A stretch of DNA of 64,000 nucleotides from contig JANFAH010000039.1 in the NCBI GenBank assembly GCA_024663395.1, forward strand, positions 47,501-111,500, written 5' to 3'. Below are positions 35,401 through 46,609 of the stretch, one piece after another (positions within the stretch are counted from its first letter, which is position 1; the number at the start of each line of letters is the position of its first letter). The stretch is from Pisolithus tinctorius. Its lineage: Eukaryota > Basidiomycota > Agaricomycetes > Boletales > Pisolithaceae. The position numbers and the translations under genes are program-made. The notes under the pieces are model-generated. The model ran no database searches. It saw only the letters and a program-made list of their open reading frames with translations, and was not told where the DNA came from.

Positions 35401-37119
35401 ATCAGCATTCACCCCACATGTGACGAAAAGCTTGTGGGATTGTGGAGACTGGATGCTCTGGAAGCTTCCTTTGGGGCAGGTGGATATTTGCAAGGAAATG
35501 CCCACCACACTTGCATGCTTGGACAGTATGGGGGGATCCAAGCAGAGATGTCACAGGAGCAAGCGAGGCAAACTCACATCGCATTCAGAAGTGCTTATAA
35601 TCTGGCCTATGAGGTGATCCAACCCAACGACAACAGCCCCACCTTTGTCATGGACAAGGATGCTTATGCTGTGAACAATGACTTCATCGGGGAATGCATG
35701 CAGGCCATCAACATGTATTCTGGAGATGCAAAGAAGAGGTCATATGGGGTGCGAGACGAGTACAGGATGAGTGGGGCTGCCATGGAGCAGGCAATACTGG
35801 TGGTGCCACAAAGGGTGATGCATTTCCAAGCTCGATCATGGTCATATCTGATGCTTCCATCTTTGCAGATGGAAGAGCTTTTAGCCTCCAATCCCATTCT
35901 CTGGATCCCAACCAAAGTCTGGTTGGAATTTATGGCTGGACACATCAGGGCCCTCCAGTTGGCTCAGATCTCTCTCAAGGAACTGGAACTGCCCAACCTT
36001 GGGATTCTGACTGGCATCATCTGCCACATGATTCAGTGCACGTCCACCACTGCAATAATCCTCGACTTCCATGTGAGAGAGTCCATGGCCCTTCTGCAGG
36101 TCTCCAGGGTGTGTGAGTGGTTGGGAATGTTCTTCCTTTTGGACCTGGACTTGCATCGTGTCCCCCATCTTCCAGAAGTTCAGGATCATGATGACCTGGA
36201 GGTGCTCAAGCTGATGGAGGGAAAGTTGAAGAGGGGTGATGGACGACCTGCCTGGCCAAGGATTCCCCCTCTGGATGAAGTGGAACAATTTCCCATTGGC
36301 AGCAGACTGACGTGGGCCAAATTGACAAGGACCATCCAACTGCAGCCTTGGTTGATCATGCAGGACTGGAAGTGGTTGGCCCAACTGTCCAGTCTGGGGC
36401 CAGTGGTAGGGAAACTTTTCATTCTGTTTACCTGTCAGCTTTGGATCCAGTTGGATGCGACTTGGCTGACAGGTCCAGAGGGAAAACCAGAGCCAACGTC
36501 TTTGGAAGATGCCATTCAGAGTTGGACTCTGAACCAGACCTTCAGGACGATATGTGCCTGCGAATTCAAGGCCTGCAATGCAGAAATAGCAGGGAGTGGA
36601 GGGGCTGGTCGCCAACAGTCAAGCTTTGCAGAGAGGGTCAACCTGTTTTTCCCAGGACCCACAGCAGGACAACCTTCACGGAGGTCACCATGGAATGTCT
36701 TCTGGACAAAGCCTGGGTATATTTGGGAGTATCACCAGGTGATGAAGAACAGGACACCCCTGGAGGAGTTTGAGGTGCTGGACCACCTTGGCAGGATATT
36801 TTCTGTCCTTCAGACATCACCTGATGCAACCAAAGGGAGTGAAAAGAGTCCTGGGAAGACATGGCAGGTGGAGGGTGAGAAGGTGGTTCTGGTGACAAAT
36901 CCCAAGTTCTACAGGATCGAGGGGATCTCCACCAAGAAGGAACAGCAACAGGCCAGGAGATGAGCATCTCGAGTGGTAAAGCCCAGGAATGCACTGCAGA
37001 TGGAGCTCCTGGAGCATGCGGGATATGATGAACTGCTGGCTAGCAAGGCCCTCATCTTAGAAAGGCAGAGGCTGAAAGAGGCACAGACTAAGAAGTCATC
37101 AAAGGCAAAGAATGCTTGA
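32411..37119 (+). CDS. Giant protein with N-terminal Ulp1-like (C48) cysteine peptidase
   Basis: Exon 1 32411-32840 and exon 2 from 32894 join across a 53-bp intron (GTGAGT to AAG) to 1,499 codons ending at TGA 36961-36963. Coding similar in style continues in frame for 52 codons to TGA 37117-37119, so the first TGA may be a CGA mutation. The first 140 residues are Ser/Glu-rich. A peptidase block follows: NSHFFVAVFDYW (His near residue 245) and WSQNGFDCGPIASF (Gln and Cys near 318 and 323), the H…Q-x4-C layout of Ulp1/SENP enzymes that cleave SUMO-like proteins. The Asp expected about 17 residues after His is not evident (I read ILGR). About 1,100 residues of unknown fold follow, with a short basic AQKGGKTKKAGRPKA segment. 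Divergent partner of the BAH-PHD gene. Confidence 0.7.
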
Positions 37120-37339
37120 AAGCCTCCAGCAAGAAGAGGCAAGGCCACCTCATAGAGGGAAGCAGTGGGATGGGGAGGGGGAAGGCAAGGATATGGGTAC
37201 AGAGGGAGAAAGTGATGAATGCAATGTTGATATAGATTGTGGTTCCCATTCCTGTGGAACTGAATCCCAGTGTTGCCTAGTGTAGTCTGATCTGGTAGCA
37301 ACATGTTTGGCATCTTGGGATGATACCTGGCCCAAACGT

Positions 37340-37930
37340 GAACCCCCCTCTTCAGCTTTGCTCCATCAAAACAATTCCAGATCAATCTGGCTGTCCATAC
37401 CATGTCTGTGCCACTTGAATGACATGGCAGGACCATTTGGATCACACCAGAAAGGACCCTATGTGTCATTCCCCTCCTCTTATCCTGGGGGTGCTAATCC
37501 TGTAAAGTTTAGGAAGCATGAAAGTTTGTCAGGAATGGTTGTCCTGGAGGGCCTGAATGTCACAACAGATGATGAGAATGGTTGCAGCATTCCTAGGTGT
37601 CAGAATATCCATGTAAGATATGTTACCCCCCCCTCCCCATGTTCACTCCATCAAAACAATTTCAGAGATCGGTCTGGCTGTCTGAATCATGTCTACCCCA
37701 TCTGTATGACATTACAAGACCATCAGAATTGCATTAAAAAGGTCCCCATATTTGTTTCATCAACATACCTGATCCCCTCCTCATACCCCAGGGATGGTGA
37801 TCCAGTAACATCAGGAGGGGGTGCCAGCTTGCCAGGGATGGATGTCCTGGGTGTTATCAATGCCACTGAAGACAATGGGAATGAAATCCAGCTTCCCAGA
37901 AGTATTTCCAAAGAGATACCACTTTGTGGT
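37340..37930 (+). repeat. Diverged tandem duplication (about 284-bp period)
   Basis: Two copies share CCATCAAAACAATT (37363 and about 37647), CTGGCTGTC, ATGTCT and GACCAT at matching offsets, with many substitutions between. No gene is visible between 37120 and 38090. Confidence 0.7.
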
Positions 37931-38092
37931 CTGACCATCCTTCTACCCCCTGTAGATTTTTTTTCCGACTGCCAATTTCATTCAAATTTCGCCTGGGACA
38001 TCCCAATGGACATATCTATCGACTCCCAGCATTATTTCCCCCAAATTATGGTCGGGAGTTTGTAATTATAATTCCCCCAGGGGCTGTATAAG

Positions 38093-38505
38093 ACATCGTT
38101 GCATAGAATTCTGAAAACACCATGAAATCCACATGCCAGAAATGAACCCCTGCTGAATCGAAATATGTTAGCATCTCCCACACGTAGTCCTGTCTCAGCA
38201 GATCGTGTTGCTTCGAGGCATTCCCTTTCGATTGAGGGATGGCCTTCATGTTGCGGAACATCTGCTGTTTGGACTTCATTGCCTTGAAGAACTGAATCAG
38301 TCCTTCCATTGGTGATTCCATGTACACATGTTTTGTCTCGTTCTTTGCAATATGGAGAGCGAGGGTTTCATCAATCTTGCCTACAGAAATGTTCGTGTCA
38401 GCCAACTGTATTGCACAAATCCAGTGACACCTTGATTTGTGCAAATGGATCGACAGTGTGAATTGTGCTGTGACCATCGGTCCCTATCTTGTGTCATACA
38501 GTGAT
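38093..38505 (-). repeat. Segmental duplication copy B, left part (Y1 exon)
   Basis: This matches 12995-13408 of copy A and contains the Y1 exon reading VGKIDETLALHIAKNETKH ... LRQDYVWEMLTYFDSAG. It ends at GTGAT, the target duplication of G2. On its left, homology stops just after FYATM, so the rest of the gene is missing here. Confidence 0.85.
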
Positions 38506-38897
38506 TGTGACGAGACCTAAACAACAGGGTTTGTTGTAGGCTCGCACCAAGAACCAACAGAAAAGAAAAGACAGAGAGAAGAGGGGAGGGCTTAGAAGCA
38601 GGTGGCTTTAGGACTCGAAGACCCAAACAAACTAGCTTAGGGCTAGTTGGGTGATTGAGCAACGGTACTTATACTAAGGTACATGAGGTAACGGTGAGGC
38701 ATACATGAGGTCCATGACATCACGGTGATGTCATGATGATATCATAGTGGAGCGGAATGTACTAGAAGGAGAAAGCATGGCAAAGGCAAGGCGAGGTCTA
38801 GGCTGGAGCCCGGACCGAGACCAAGAGGTAAGATAAGACAAGAAGATTAGATAAGACAAAGAAAGGAAAAGAAAGGAAAAGAGTACGTATCATAACA
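38506..38897 (-). repeat. G2 3' LTR
   Basis: 392 bp, TGTGACGAGACC at the left end and CATAACA at the right on the plus strand. Confidence 0.93.
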
Positions 38898-38912
38898 CTA
38901 TCCCCTCCTTAG
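38898..38912 (-). promoter_or_regulatory. G2 polypurine tract
   Basis: CTAAGGAGGGGATAG on the minus strand directly abuts the 3' LTR. Confidence 0.8.
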
Positions 38913-41900
38913 AAATCAACTTCCAGGTGATTAAAGGTAGGGACGGTGTCAGTGAAGTTTTCCAGGGGCTTGAAGAGTGAGGCGAAGAGGGAGGAGTCCA
39001 TGCCGCGGAGTTTTCGAGGAGCGGAAGGATTGCAACAATGGAAGTCCCTGACAGCACCAGGGGCAGACCTCAAAGCAGACTCAGGTTCCCAAGTGCGATC
39101 TTCATTGTGATACCCCTTCCAATGGACGAGGTACTCAAGCCTGTTCCTCTTCAGGCGAGAATCAGCGATGTAGTCCACCTCAAACTCTTCATCACCCTCG
39201 TGTCCCACCACTGGTCCTGGGCAAGTGACAGTCTGCCCTTCCAGAGGGCCCTTGTATGGCTTGACCCGAGAAATGTTAACAACTGGGTGGATTTTGAGGG
39301 TCTTAGGAAGTTTTAACTCTACTGCATTGGGTTTGAGTGAAACAACCTTGTAGGGACCGATCCACTGTTCGGTGAGTTTTCTGGAGGGGCGACCAGAGAG
39401 GGAGATGCAGGAGGTTTCCAACCAAACCATGTTGCCAACTGAGTAGGAGGGAGTGTCAGAGCGAGAAGCATCCGCAGAGACTTTCATCCATTCTGCAGCT
39501 TTGTCTAAAGCCTTCCTTGTGTCCTCCAAAACCTTAGCGAGGTCGACGGCGTGATCTGTGGCTGCTTCTGCTTTGGAAAGGAAGGGTTCCATGCCCATCC
39601 TGGGGGTGTAGGAACGAGTAACTGAGAAGGGACTTTTGCCAGTAGACTCCTGTCATTTGTTATTATAGGAGAACTGGGTGACCTTAAGCCACGAAGGCCA
39701 AGAGCCTTGACGATCATTGATGAAAAGGCGAAGGTACTGCTGCAGGTCCTGGTTGAGACGCTCTGTTTGACCATCCATCTGGGGGTGAAAGGTGGTGGAG
39801 AGCCTGGGTTTGACCCCAAGCATTTTGCAGAGTTCGGTGGTGAACACGCTTGCGAACTGGGGTCCTCGATCAGAGATGACAGAGGAAGGTAACCCATGTT
39901 GAGTCCACACATGGTCGCGAAAGAGCTCTGCTGTCTGTAGCGAGGACACCTCTTTAACGGTGGGAACAAAGACCACCTCCTTTGAAAACCTGTCAACCAC
40001 CACCATGATGTTATCGAACCCTTGTGCCTCTGGTAGCTCCATGAAGTCAACCGAGATGTCAGTCCAAGGCCGTTCTGGGACGGGGTTTGGGAGGAGTTTT
40101 CCTGCAGGAGGGACCCTAGAACTTTTAGCCATTTGGCAACAGTGACATGCTGAGATGTAGTCCCTTACAGTGGTAGTCATTCCAGGCCAAACATAGTTGC
40201 GGGAGACGAGCTCCAGAGTTTTCTTCCATCCAGGGTGCCCTGCGAGGGGAGTGTCATGGTGCTTTTCAAGACAGTGGATCCTGACAGTGGGCGGAACATA
40301 AACCTTCCCCTGGCAAACGTACAACCCTTCCCTGAGGACAGAGCCTTCTGGTTGTGGTGTTACCAAGGAGGCAGACTTCAGAGCAACGATGAGATCAGTA
40401 TCTTCTCCTACCACCAAGGTGGTTGCCACCCTGGAGGGATCGAGCAACATGACCCCTTGATTATCTGACCCTTTTGGTTTGTGATCCTCTCTCCTAGAAA
40501 GGGCATCAGCCTTGGTCATCGAAGAGCCAGGCTTGTACACCAGTCTGTAGTTGAAACAGGAGAGATATTGGGCCCAGCATGCCTGGCGGCGATCCAGATT
40601 CTGTGCCTTCATGAAATACTGGAGATTAGCATGGTCAGTCCAGATTTCAAACTGGTAGGGGGTGGCTTCGAGGTAATGTCGCCATGTCTCCAGAGCACAA
40701 ATTATGGCCAGCATCTCTTTATCAAAGACCTGGTAGTTTCGTTCAGGGGGGGACATGGAGTGGGAATAAAAGGCAACAGGTCGCCAGAGGTCGTCTTCAC
40801 ATTTCACAGAGAGGACAGCACCGGTGGCAAAGTCCGAGGCATCGGTTTCTAGACGGAACTCCCTGTCCTGATCTGGGAATGCGAGAACAGGGGCAGTGGT
40901 GAAGGCGAGTTTCAAAGCATCGAAGGCCTGTTGTTCTCGAGACCCCCAGGTCCAAAGTTGGTCCTTTCTTGTGAGGTCATTGAGGGGACAAGCGATTTGT
41001 GCTAAGTCTTTGATGAAGCGGCGATAGAAATTTGCTAGTCCCAAGAAGGCTCGTACTGAGCGAACCTTCGTAGGAACTGGCCATTCAGTTATGGCTTTGA
41101 CCTTGCCTTCGTCCATGCTGACCCCCTCAGTTCCGACTACCATGCCCAGAAACTCTACCTGCTTCTGCTTGAAGAAGCACTTCTCCAGCTTGACGAAGAG
41201 GTCGTTTTCTTCTAGCCTCCTTAGCACCTCCAAGACAATTCTGTCATGCTCCTTTTCATCATCTGTTTTCGTGAAGATCATCAGATCATTGATATAAACC
41301 ACGAGGAGTCCTCCATATCACCGAAGATGTCATTCATCATGTTTTGGAAGGTAGACGGCGAGTTGCAGAGACCAAAGTACATGACCAGCAGTTTGTAAGC
41401 CCCCTTGTGAGTGACGAAGGCAACATTGTTGTATCCCCATCGGAGATCCATCTTGGTGAAGAGCTTGCAGCCCTTTAGTTTATCGACGAGCTGGGAGATA
41501 AGGGGAAGAGGATACGCATTTTTGACCGTGTGCTCATTAAGGTAGCGGTAATCTTGAACCATACGTTTCTTTCCATCCTTCTTCGGCACAAAGAAGACTG
41601 GAGAGGTCTGTGGCGACTTCGAGGGGCGGATGTATCCTTTGCACAGTTGGTCTTCAAGGAAGTCTGACACCTCCTTCTGCTCTTCAACAGAAAGCGGAAT
41701 AAGGTGACCATGCTTGGGAGTGAAGGTCTCCTTGAGGTCAATAGCATGATCCCATGGTTTACGAAGCGGCATCCTTTCTGACTCTTCCTTTGAGAAAACC
41801 TTTAGGTACTGATGGTACTCCTTTGGGACAAGCTCTTCAGTAGTACCAGTTTGAACCCTGGTGGAGCGGAGTTTCGGGTAGAGGTGCTCCATATCCTGTG

Positions 41901-42441
41901 CCTCCTGTTCCTCAGCTATTCTTTCTGTTCTTGTTTTCAGGGCAAGATCACGGCACTCGCAAGGGCAACGGGACAACTTCACCTGCTTGGTTTCCCAGCA
42001 CACCTCTGGATTGTGTTTCCGTAACCAGGTGTAACTGAGTATGAGGGGATGGGTGCCGAGCGTAGTGACCTGCGCCCAGACTGACTCCCGATGTCCTTGA
42101 TAGTTCATAACAAGGGAGGCGACATGTGTGATGTTACCTGCCACATTGGGGGTCCCATCAACATTGAGGACAGTGATGGGTCGACCAAGCCTGATCAGAG
42201 GAACGTTGTTTTCGTCGGCCCACTTTTTATCCAGGAAGGTATCATTAGCTCCTGAGTCCACCAATGCTTTTACATTCCACTTCCTTTCTCGTCCTTCCAA
42301 CACCACTTCCAACTCCAATTCGGCCTTTGGATCAGCTGTTCTTATCTTCGGGGTTTCTTTCGTTTTCTGGATAGGCATACTTTTATTTTTGTTGCAAGAG
42401 GAATTAAGCACCGATAGTTTTACATCTGCGGCCGCACCCAC
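38909..42441 (-). pseudogene. pol: G2 Pol: protease-RT-RNase H-integrase-chromodomain, three breaks
   Basis: Frame 1 (42441-41281) has the protease ([13 protein letters not shown]) and the RT fingers/palm up to [11 protein letters not shown]. The palm lacks about ten codons after RWGYNNV that G1 retains. A frameshift near 41310 precedes frame 2 (41302-39653), which reads [10 protein letters not shown] at the catalytic site: YxDD has become YIND, consistent with ATCGAT to ATCAAT, a CpG change. RNase H (FRLETDASDFATGAVLS), the integrase zinc finger (HHDTPLAGHPG ... CHCCQMAK) and core (DISVDFMELP, ISDRGPQFAS) follow. A TGA after FSYNNK (near 39652) separates the last part, whose chromodomain reads FEVDYIADSR ... 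YLVHWKGYHNEDRTWEP. All modules of a chromovirus are present, but the enzyme is certainly inactive. Confidence 0.9.
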
Positions 42442-42563
42442 TGGGGTCGCCTCTTCAGATGGTACAGTAATCTCCGAGTTAAATATATCCTGCTCGGTAG
42501 AGAAATCGTCAATGCCTAAGACAGAAAACTTATTATAAATGTAGCCAGTGGAGACCCGATCCT

Positions 42564-43900
42564 CTACTGGCCGAACTCTTTTCCCTGGCTCTTCATCTCA
42601 TTGATTTGTTTGTCATAGAAGAAGGCCTGCATTTCTTCGAACGACATTTGATGGAGGGCGGTTTCCTGAGCCTCCTGGGTAACCTCCCATATGTTGGGCT
42701 TAACAGGGCCCTTTCCTTTGGCATGGGGACAATCACGCTTGTAGTGATTCCCTTGGCAGTCAAAACACTTGACATGGGAAGGGACGGGGCGAGGAGGGAA
42801 ACGAGCGGCACCGATTTCCATGGGAGCACCACAGCTGGGCTGAGTGCTGGTGGGAGTGAAATGGGGAGAGTATGAAGGGCGGTTATAAGAAGAGCGGGGA
42901 GCGGGTTCATCAGGGTAGTGATTATATAGGAGCTTGAAGCGGTCCCTGGCCAGGGCGGCTTCTTGGAAGGCGATGGTCATCTGAAGATAATTACCCTGAG
43001 TATACCCCCTCCTTAGGGCCTCTTTTACAATGGCGGGGTGTACGGCATTCTCCAGAAGGAAACCGGCAGTTTCGTCAGTGACACGTCCTTGAACCTTCAA
43101 GGACTCGAACTTCGCATAGAACTCCTCGTACCGAGAGTTCCCTTGGCGCATCGTGCACATCTGTGCCTTTGCCCATTCTACGTCAGTTTGAGGAGCAAAG
43201 AACCTGTCGATGTCCTCGATCATCTCGGCTGTATCAGGCCATACTCCTGTGACGATGGCGAGCGAGAACTTGGCTTGAGCAAACCTTCCAGCCACAGGTC
43301 CTGTCATACGAGACCACACTGCGGTACATTTATCTTGGGTGGTTGGCAAGGCAGTCCTATTCTGGGCGACCCATAGTTTCATCTTCACCCACCATTCTGA
43401 GAACTTGGCACGATCGCTGGCGTACTGTCCCGGGTTGGCCATTACTTCTATCCTTCTCTGGATAACATCTGCAGGAAGGGTGTTCCATTGGTTTCGTTGA
43501 CCTTCAATGGCTTGATCATTCCTTGAGCATCTCTTAGCTCGTTGCTTAGTCTGTAATTTTTGTCTCGCAGAGTGTCGAGGGTGTCTCAGAGCTCGGTAAG
43601 CTGGTCCTGGATGCCTTCCATAGCGATCTGGATGTCTTAGGGTGTGACAGGGGTGGAGGTTGTAGCGGGGTTGCTGTGGTTCAGCAGGGAGTGAGCAAGG
43701 GAAGACGGACTCGATGGAGAAAGGGTAAGAGGGTGGAGGTGGAAGGGGGTAAAGGTTGTGATCGAAGAGCGGGGTGAGCGAACGACGCTCGGGGATGTAT
43801 GGGACGAAGAGGTTTGGGTTGGGTTCAGAGGCTGGGGGACTTGGTGAGTACACCCACGAGCCTTCACGAAGGAAGTGAGGAATGGTGATGAACGGTGCAA
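42564..43900 (-). CDS. gag: G2 Gag
   Basis: The frame is open from inside the LTR (43973) to 42564; the true start is uncertain and probably lies a few dozen codons in. A Pro-rich N-terminus, a capsid-like block ([15 protein letters not shown] ... [15 protein letters not shown]) and a zinc knuckle [13 protein letters not shown] follow. The knuckle spacing is CX2CX3HX4C, one residue shorter than the usual CX4H. It ends 123 bp before the first Pol codon seen. Confidence 0.85.
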
Positions 43901-43915
43901 GGGTACAACGATGAG

Positions 43916-43925
43916 AAGCTAGTTC
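43916..43925 (-). promoter_or_regulatory. G2 primer-binding site, self-complementary type
   Basis: Three nucleotides inside the 5' LTR, the minus strand reads GAACTAGCTT. Its complement AAGCTAGTTC lies in the same LTR at 44061-44052, 35 nt after TATAAG (44096-44091). This is the arrangement found in G1, with an unrelated sequence. Confidence 0.65.
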
Positions 43926-43928
43926 AAG

Positions 43929-44320
43929 TGTGACGAGACCTAAACAACAGGGTTTGTTGTAGGCTTGCACCAAGAACCAACAGAAAAGAAAAGACAGAGA
44001 GAAGAGGGGAGGGCTTAGAAGCAGGTGGCTTTAGGACTCGAAGACCCAAACGAACTAGCTTAGAGCTAGTTGGGCGATTGAGCGACGGTACTTATACTAA
44101 GGTACACGAGGTAACGGTGAGGCATACATGAGGTCCATGACATCACAGTGATGTCATGATGATATCATAGTGGAGCGGAACGTACTAGAAGGAGAAAGCA
44201 TGGCAAAGGCGAGGCAAGGTCTAGGCCAGAGCCCGGACCGAGACCAAGAGGTAAGATAAGACAAGAAGATTAGATAAGACAAAGAAAGGAAAAGAAAGGA
44301 AAAGAGTACATATCGTAACA
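43929..44320 (-). repeat. G2 5' LTR
   Basis: 392 bp. It contains TATAAG at 44096-44091 and the predicted transcript start near 44061. Confidence 0.93.
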
Positions 44321-45804
44321 GTGATTACATTGCGTGCAAATCAATCGACATATCCATTTGTGCATACCGATGGCCTCACATTCATGTCTGACATAGGAGA
44401 TCACTTACTGTCATCAAACAGCGACACAAGCCATTGCCCTTCGTACATGATGATCGCCTCCAGCTTGTCCTTCTCTGCCTTCTGCTCCTCGTTCCATTTC
44501 TTCAGCTGGTTCGCATCCACCTCGTCTACATCCTTGTTCATGATTGACTGTTCCAGAGACACACACTCATCCAGTTGCTTCTTCTTCTTCTCGAACCAGA
44601 TCACAAGCGCTTCCAATCGATGTTGCCCTCCAGCCACATACACCTTCCACCCATCTCTGTGGTTCGTCACGATCTCCAGGATTGGAATCTCGTCCCTTGG
44701 CACATCCTCCAGCGTATATGTATCCTGTTTGATCAGGCTCTTCAATACAATCAACAGGATTGCATGTGCTTGGTTGAACCGATGTACCCCATTTACCTGA
44801 AATGATTCAACAAGCTCAGATATCTGTGTCTTTACCAGTTTTCATGGGTTCCATTTCCCAAACTCCAAATTCTCTCGGTTTTTTAGAACGTCCAGTTGCG
44901 CATATCCCATCAGCGCTGCTTTCATCTTCTCGTTCAGCATATTCACTTCTTCTACCTCATCTTCTAACCCCCCTCCATGCACCCCTCACTGATCCAGCAA
45001 CATTGTATCCTTCACTAGCTGTTCATCATGTATACCATCATCATTCACATCCATCAGCTGGTCTCACCCTGTCACTTACCCTGCTTCCTTCTCCCTCTTG
45101 GCCCTTGCCTCCACGTTTTGTTGCTCTCAGTGGCATGCTTGTTAGATCGTGTGCGATGTGGTTATGGTTGTTGGTGGTAGCATTCGATGTCTCAAAATTA
45201 TGTATCTATGTCACCCATGTCACGTCCCTTTGTCATGCATTCCAGGCCCTCCCCTCAATTGCGCTTTTCACTGCATGTCTATTTTAACCAGCTTGTTCTA
45301 TTTATATCTCATAACCATCCTCCTTTGCTATTTCCTTGGTTTCTCCTATTATACCCTATTCATCCTGTTCTTCCATCACGCAAATCCATGCTTCCCATCA
45401 TTTGCATCACGTGCATACTTTTTCTTTGTTCCATACATGGGTATACTTGTCCCTATTGTCATTGTAGTCTCTCATCTCCCACGTGTGTGTCAGTTTCCTT
45501 ATCTATCCATTCATGCAATTCATCTCATCACTTGATTTGCATGTCATGTATATCTCCTCAGGTTCCAATTCACATATCAGTTGTCCTCATATCAATCCCC
45601 ATCTCCTCCACTCCATGTTGTTTTTATTGTGTATCACCTATCATCACCACTATTATCTCTGTATTACACAGTATTTCTGTTCTTGTCCATCTGTTTGTGC
45701 AATTCACACCACCATATGATTTGTGCGTTTGTGCTATTTTCATGACACAATGCTACTCGAGCCTACATTGACCCTAACCCATATTAGCAAAATCCCTTAG
45801 AATG
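44321..45804 (-). repeat. Segmental duplication copy B, right part (ParB-like exon)
   Basis: This matches 13404-14889 of copy A. It contains the ParB-like exon (44754-44401; WKVYVAGGQHRLEALVIW ... WLVSLFDDSK) and about 1 kb upstream of it. Where copy A has TGA (13978-13980) this copy has CAA, so both could derive from an ancestral CGA mutated on opposite strands. The right end CCCTTAGAATG supplies the ATG of the Y2 frame. Confidence 0.85.
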
Positions 45805-46194
45805 AACAATGCCAATGCAGATGGACTTCGAAACCATATGATGGGTGAAGCCATTCAAGTTGGCATTGACCGATCATTCATTGCAGGTGGGCTGGAGACT
45901 GCTGCCCAACTCACTCCCTACAAAAACTTCGTTCAATGGAGTGGCAAAGCGACAGGACCAGTGGCAGAAATGTTCCTCATCAATGGTAATCACCGTGTCG
46001 CACTCATTCAAACTTTGTACGAAAAGGACATTGTTCACTGCCAGGATGCGATTGCAACGATTTGTGAGGGGCAGAATGAAAGGCAGAAAGGCGATGCTGC
46101 AAAGGAATTGGAGAAGATCAATGAGAAATTGAGTCAGAAAGCCGTGTGGCTTGTTGAATTTTTTGATCTCAGTAAGTCCTAAAAATATTTAATA

Positions 46195-46214
46195 TTAGTA
46201 TACATGTATACTAA
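46195..46214. repeat. Palindrome in Y2 intron 1
   Basis: TTAGTATACATGTATACTAA, a perfect 20-bp palindrome, in intron 46172-46275. Here it ends 61 nt before the AG, unlike in the other introns. Confidence 0.97.
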
Positions 46215-46589
46215 TTTTGTGAAGACCTCATTCGCCAGTCACCACAGGAATCAGTTATCCTTTTTCATCTCTCAGCAAACCGACTACGCCCTGAAAAGGT
46301 GGACACTGACACAGAAAAATTGAAGAATCTCCTCCACCTTCTGTGTGGAAAATCTGATGTTGAAGTGAACATGGTGTACACACAGATTGCACATTCCTGG
46401 TCAGATTCAAAGGAGGCAAACTCTGTCCACCCTGCATTCATTATCTCTCACCGAGAGTTGGCAAAGTTCTTTGCTCAAGTCTTTGCTTATACATCCCTGG
46501 AAAGCTCAAAACTTTTGACAGTTTCACTTATATATGACAACTTAAATCCACACCTCACAGGTGTAAGTAAATTTAATTAATTAATAATT

Positions 46590-46609
46590 TTAGGATACAT
46601 GTATACTAA
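46590..46609. repeat. Palindrome in Y2 intron 2
   Basis: TTAGGATACATGTATACTAA (one mismatch) in intron 46563-46627, ending 18 nt before the 3' splice site. Confidence 0.97.

Larger units (their letters stand above)
38506..44320 (-). mobile_element. G2: Ty3/gypsy chromovirus, full-length but inactivated
   Basis: 5,815 bp on the minus strand with 392-bp LTRs (TG...CA) and 5-bp target duplication GTGAT (38501-38505 and 44321-44325). It is inserted in duplicated segment B; the empty site is seen in copy A (GGCGATTACATTG at about 13400). It encodes Gag and a PR-RT-RNase H-IN-chromodomain polyprotein broken by a frameshift near 41310 and a TGA near 39650. The LTRs differ at 14 positions, 13 explained by CpG transitions, so it is older than G1. 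Confidence 0.93.

Noticed and set aside
30725..37119. Mobile element carrying the BAH-PHD and Ulp1-like genes
   Set aside because: No terminal repeats, target duplication or transposase could be found around the pair.
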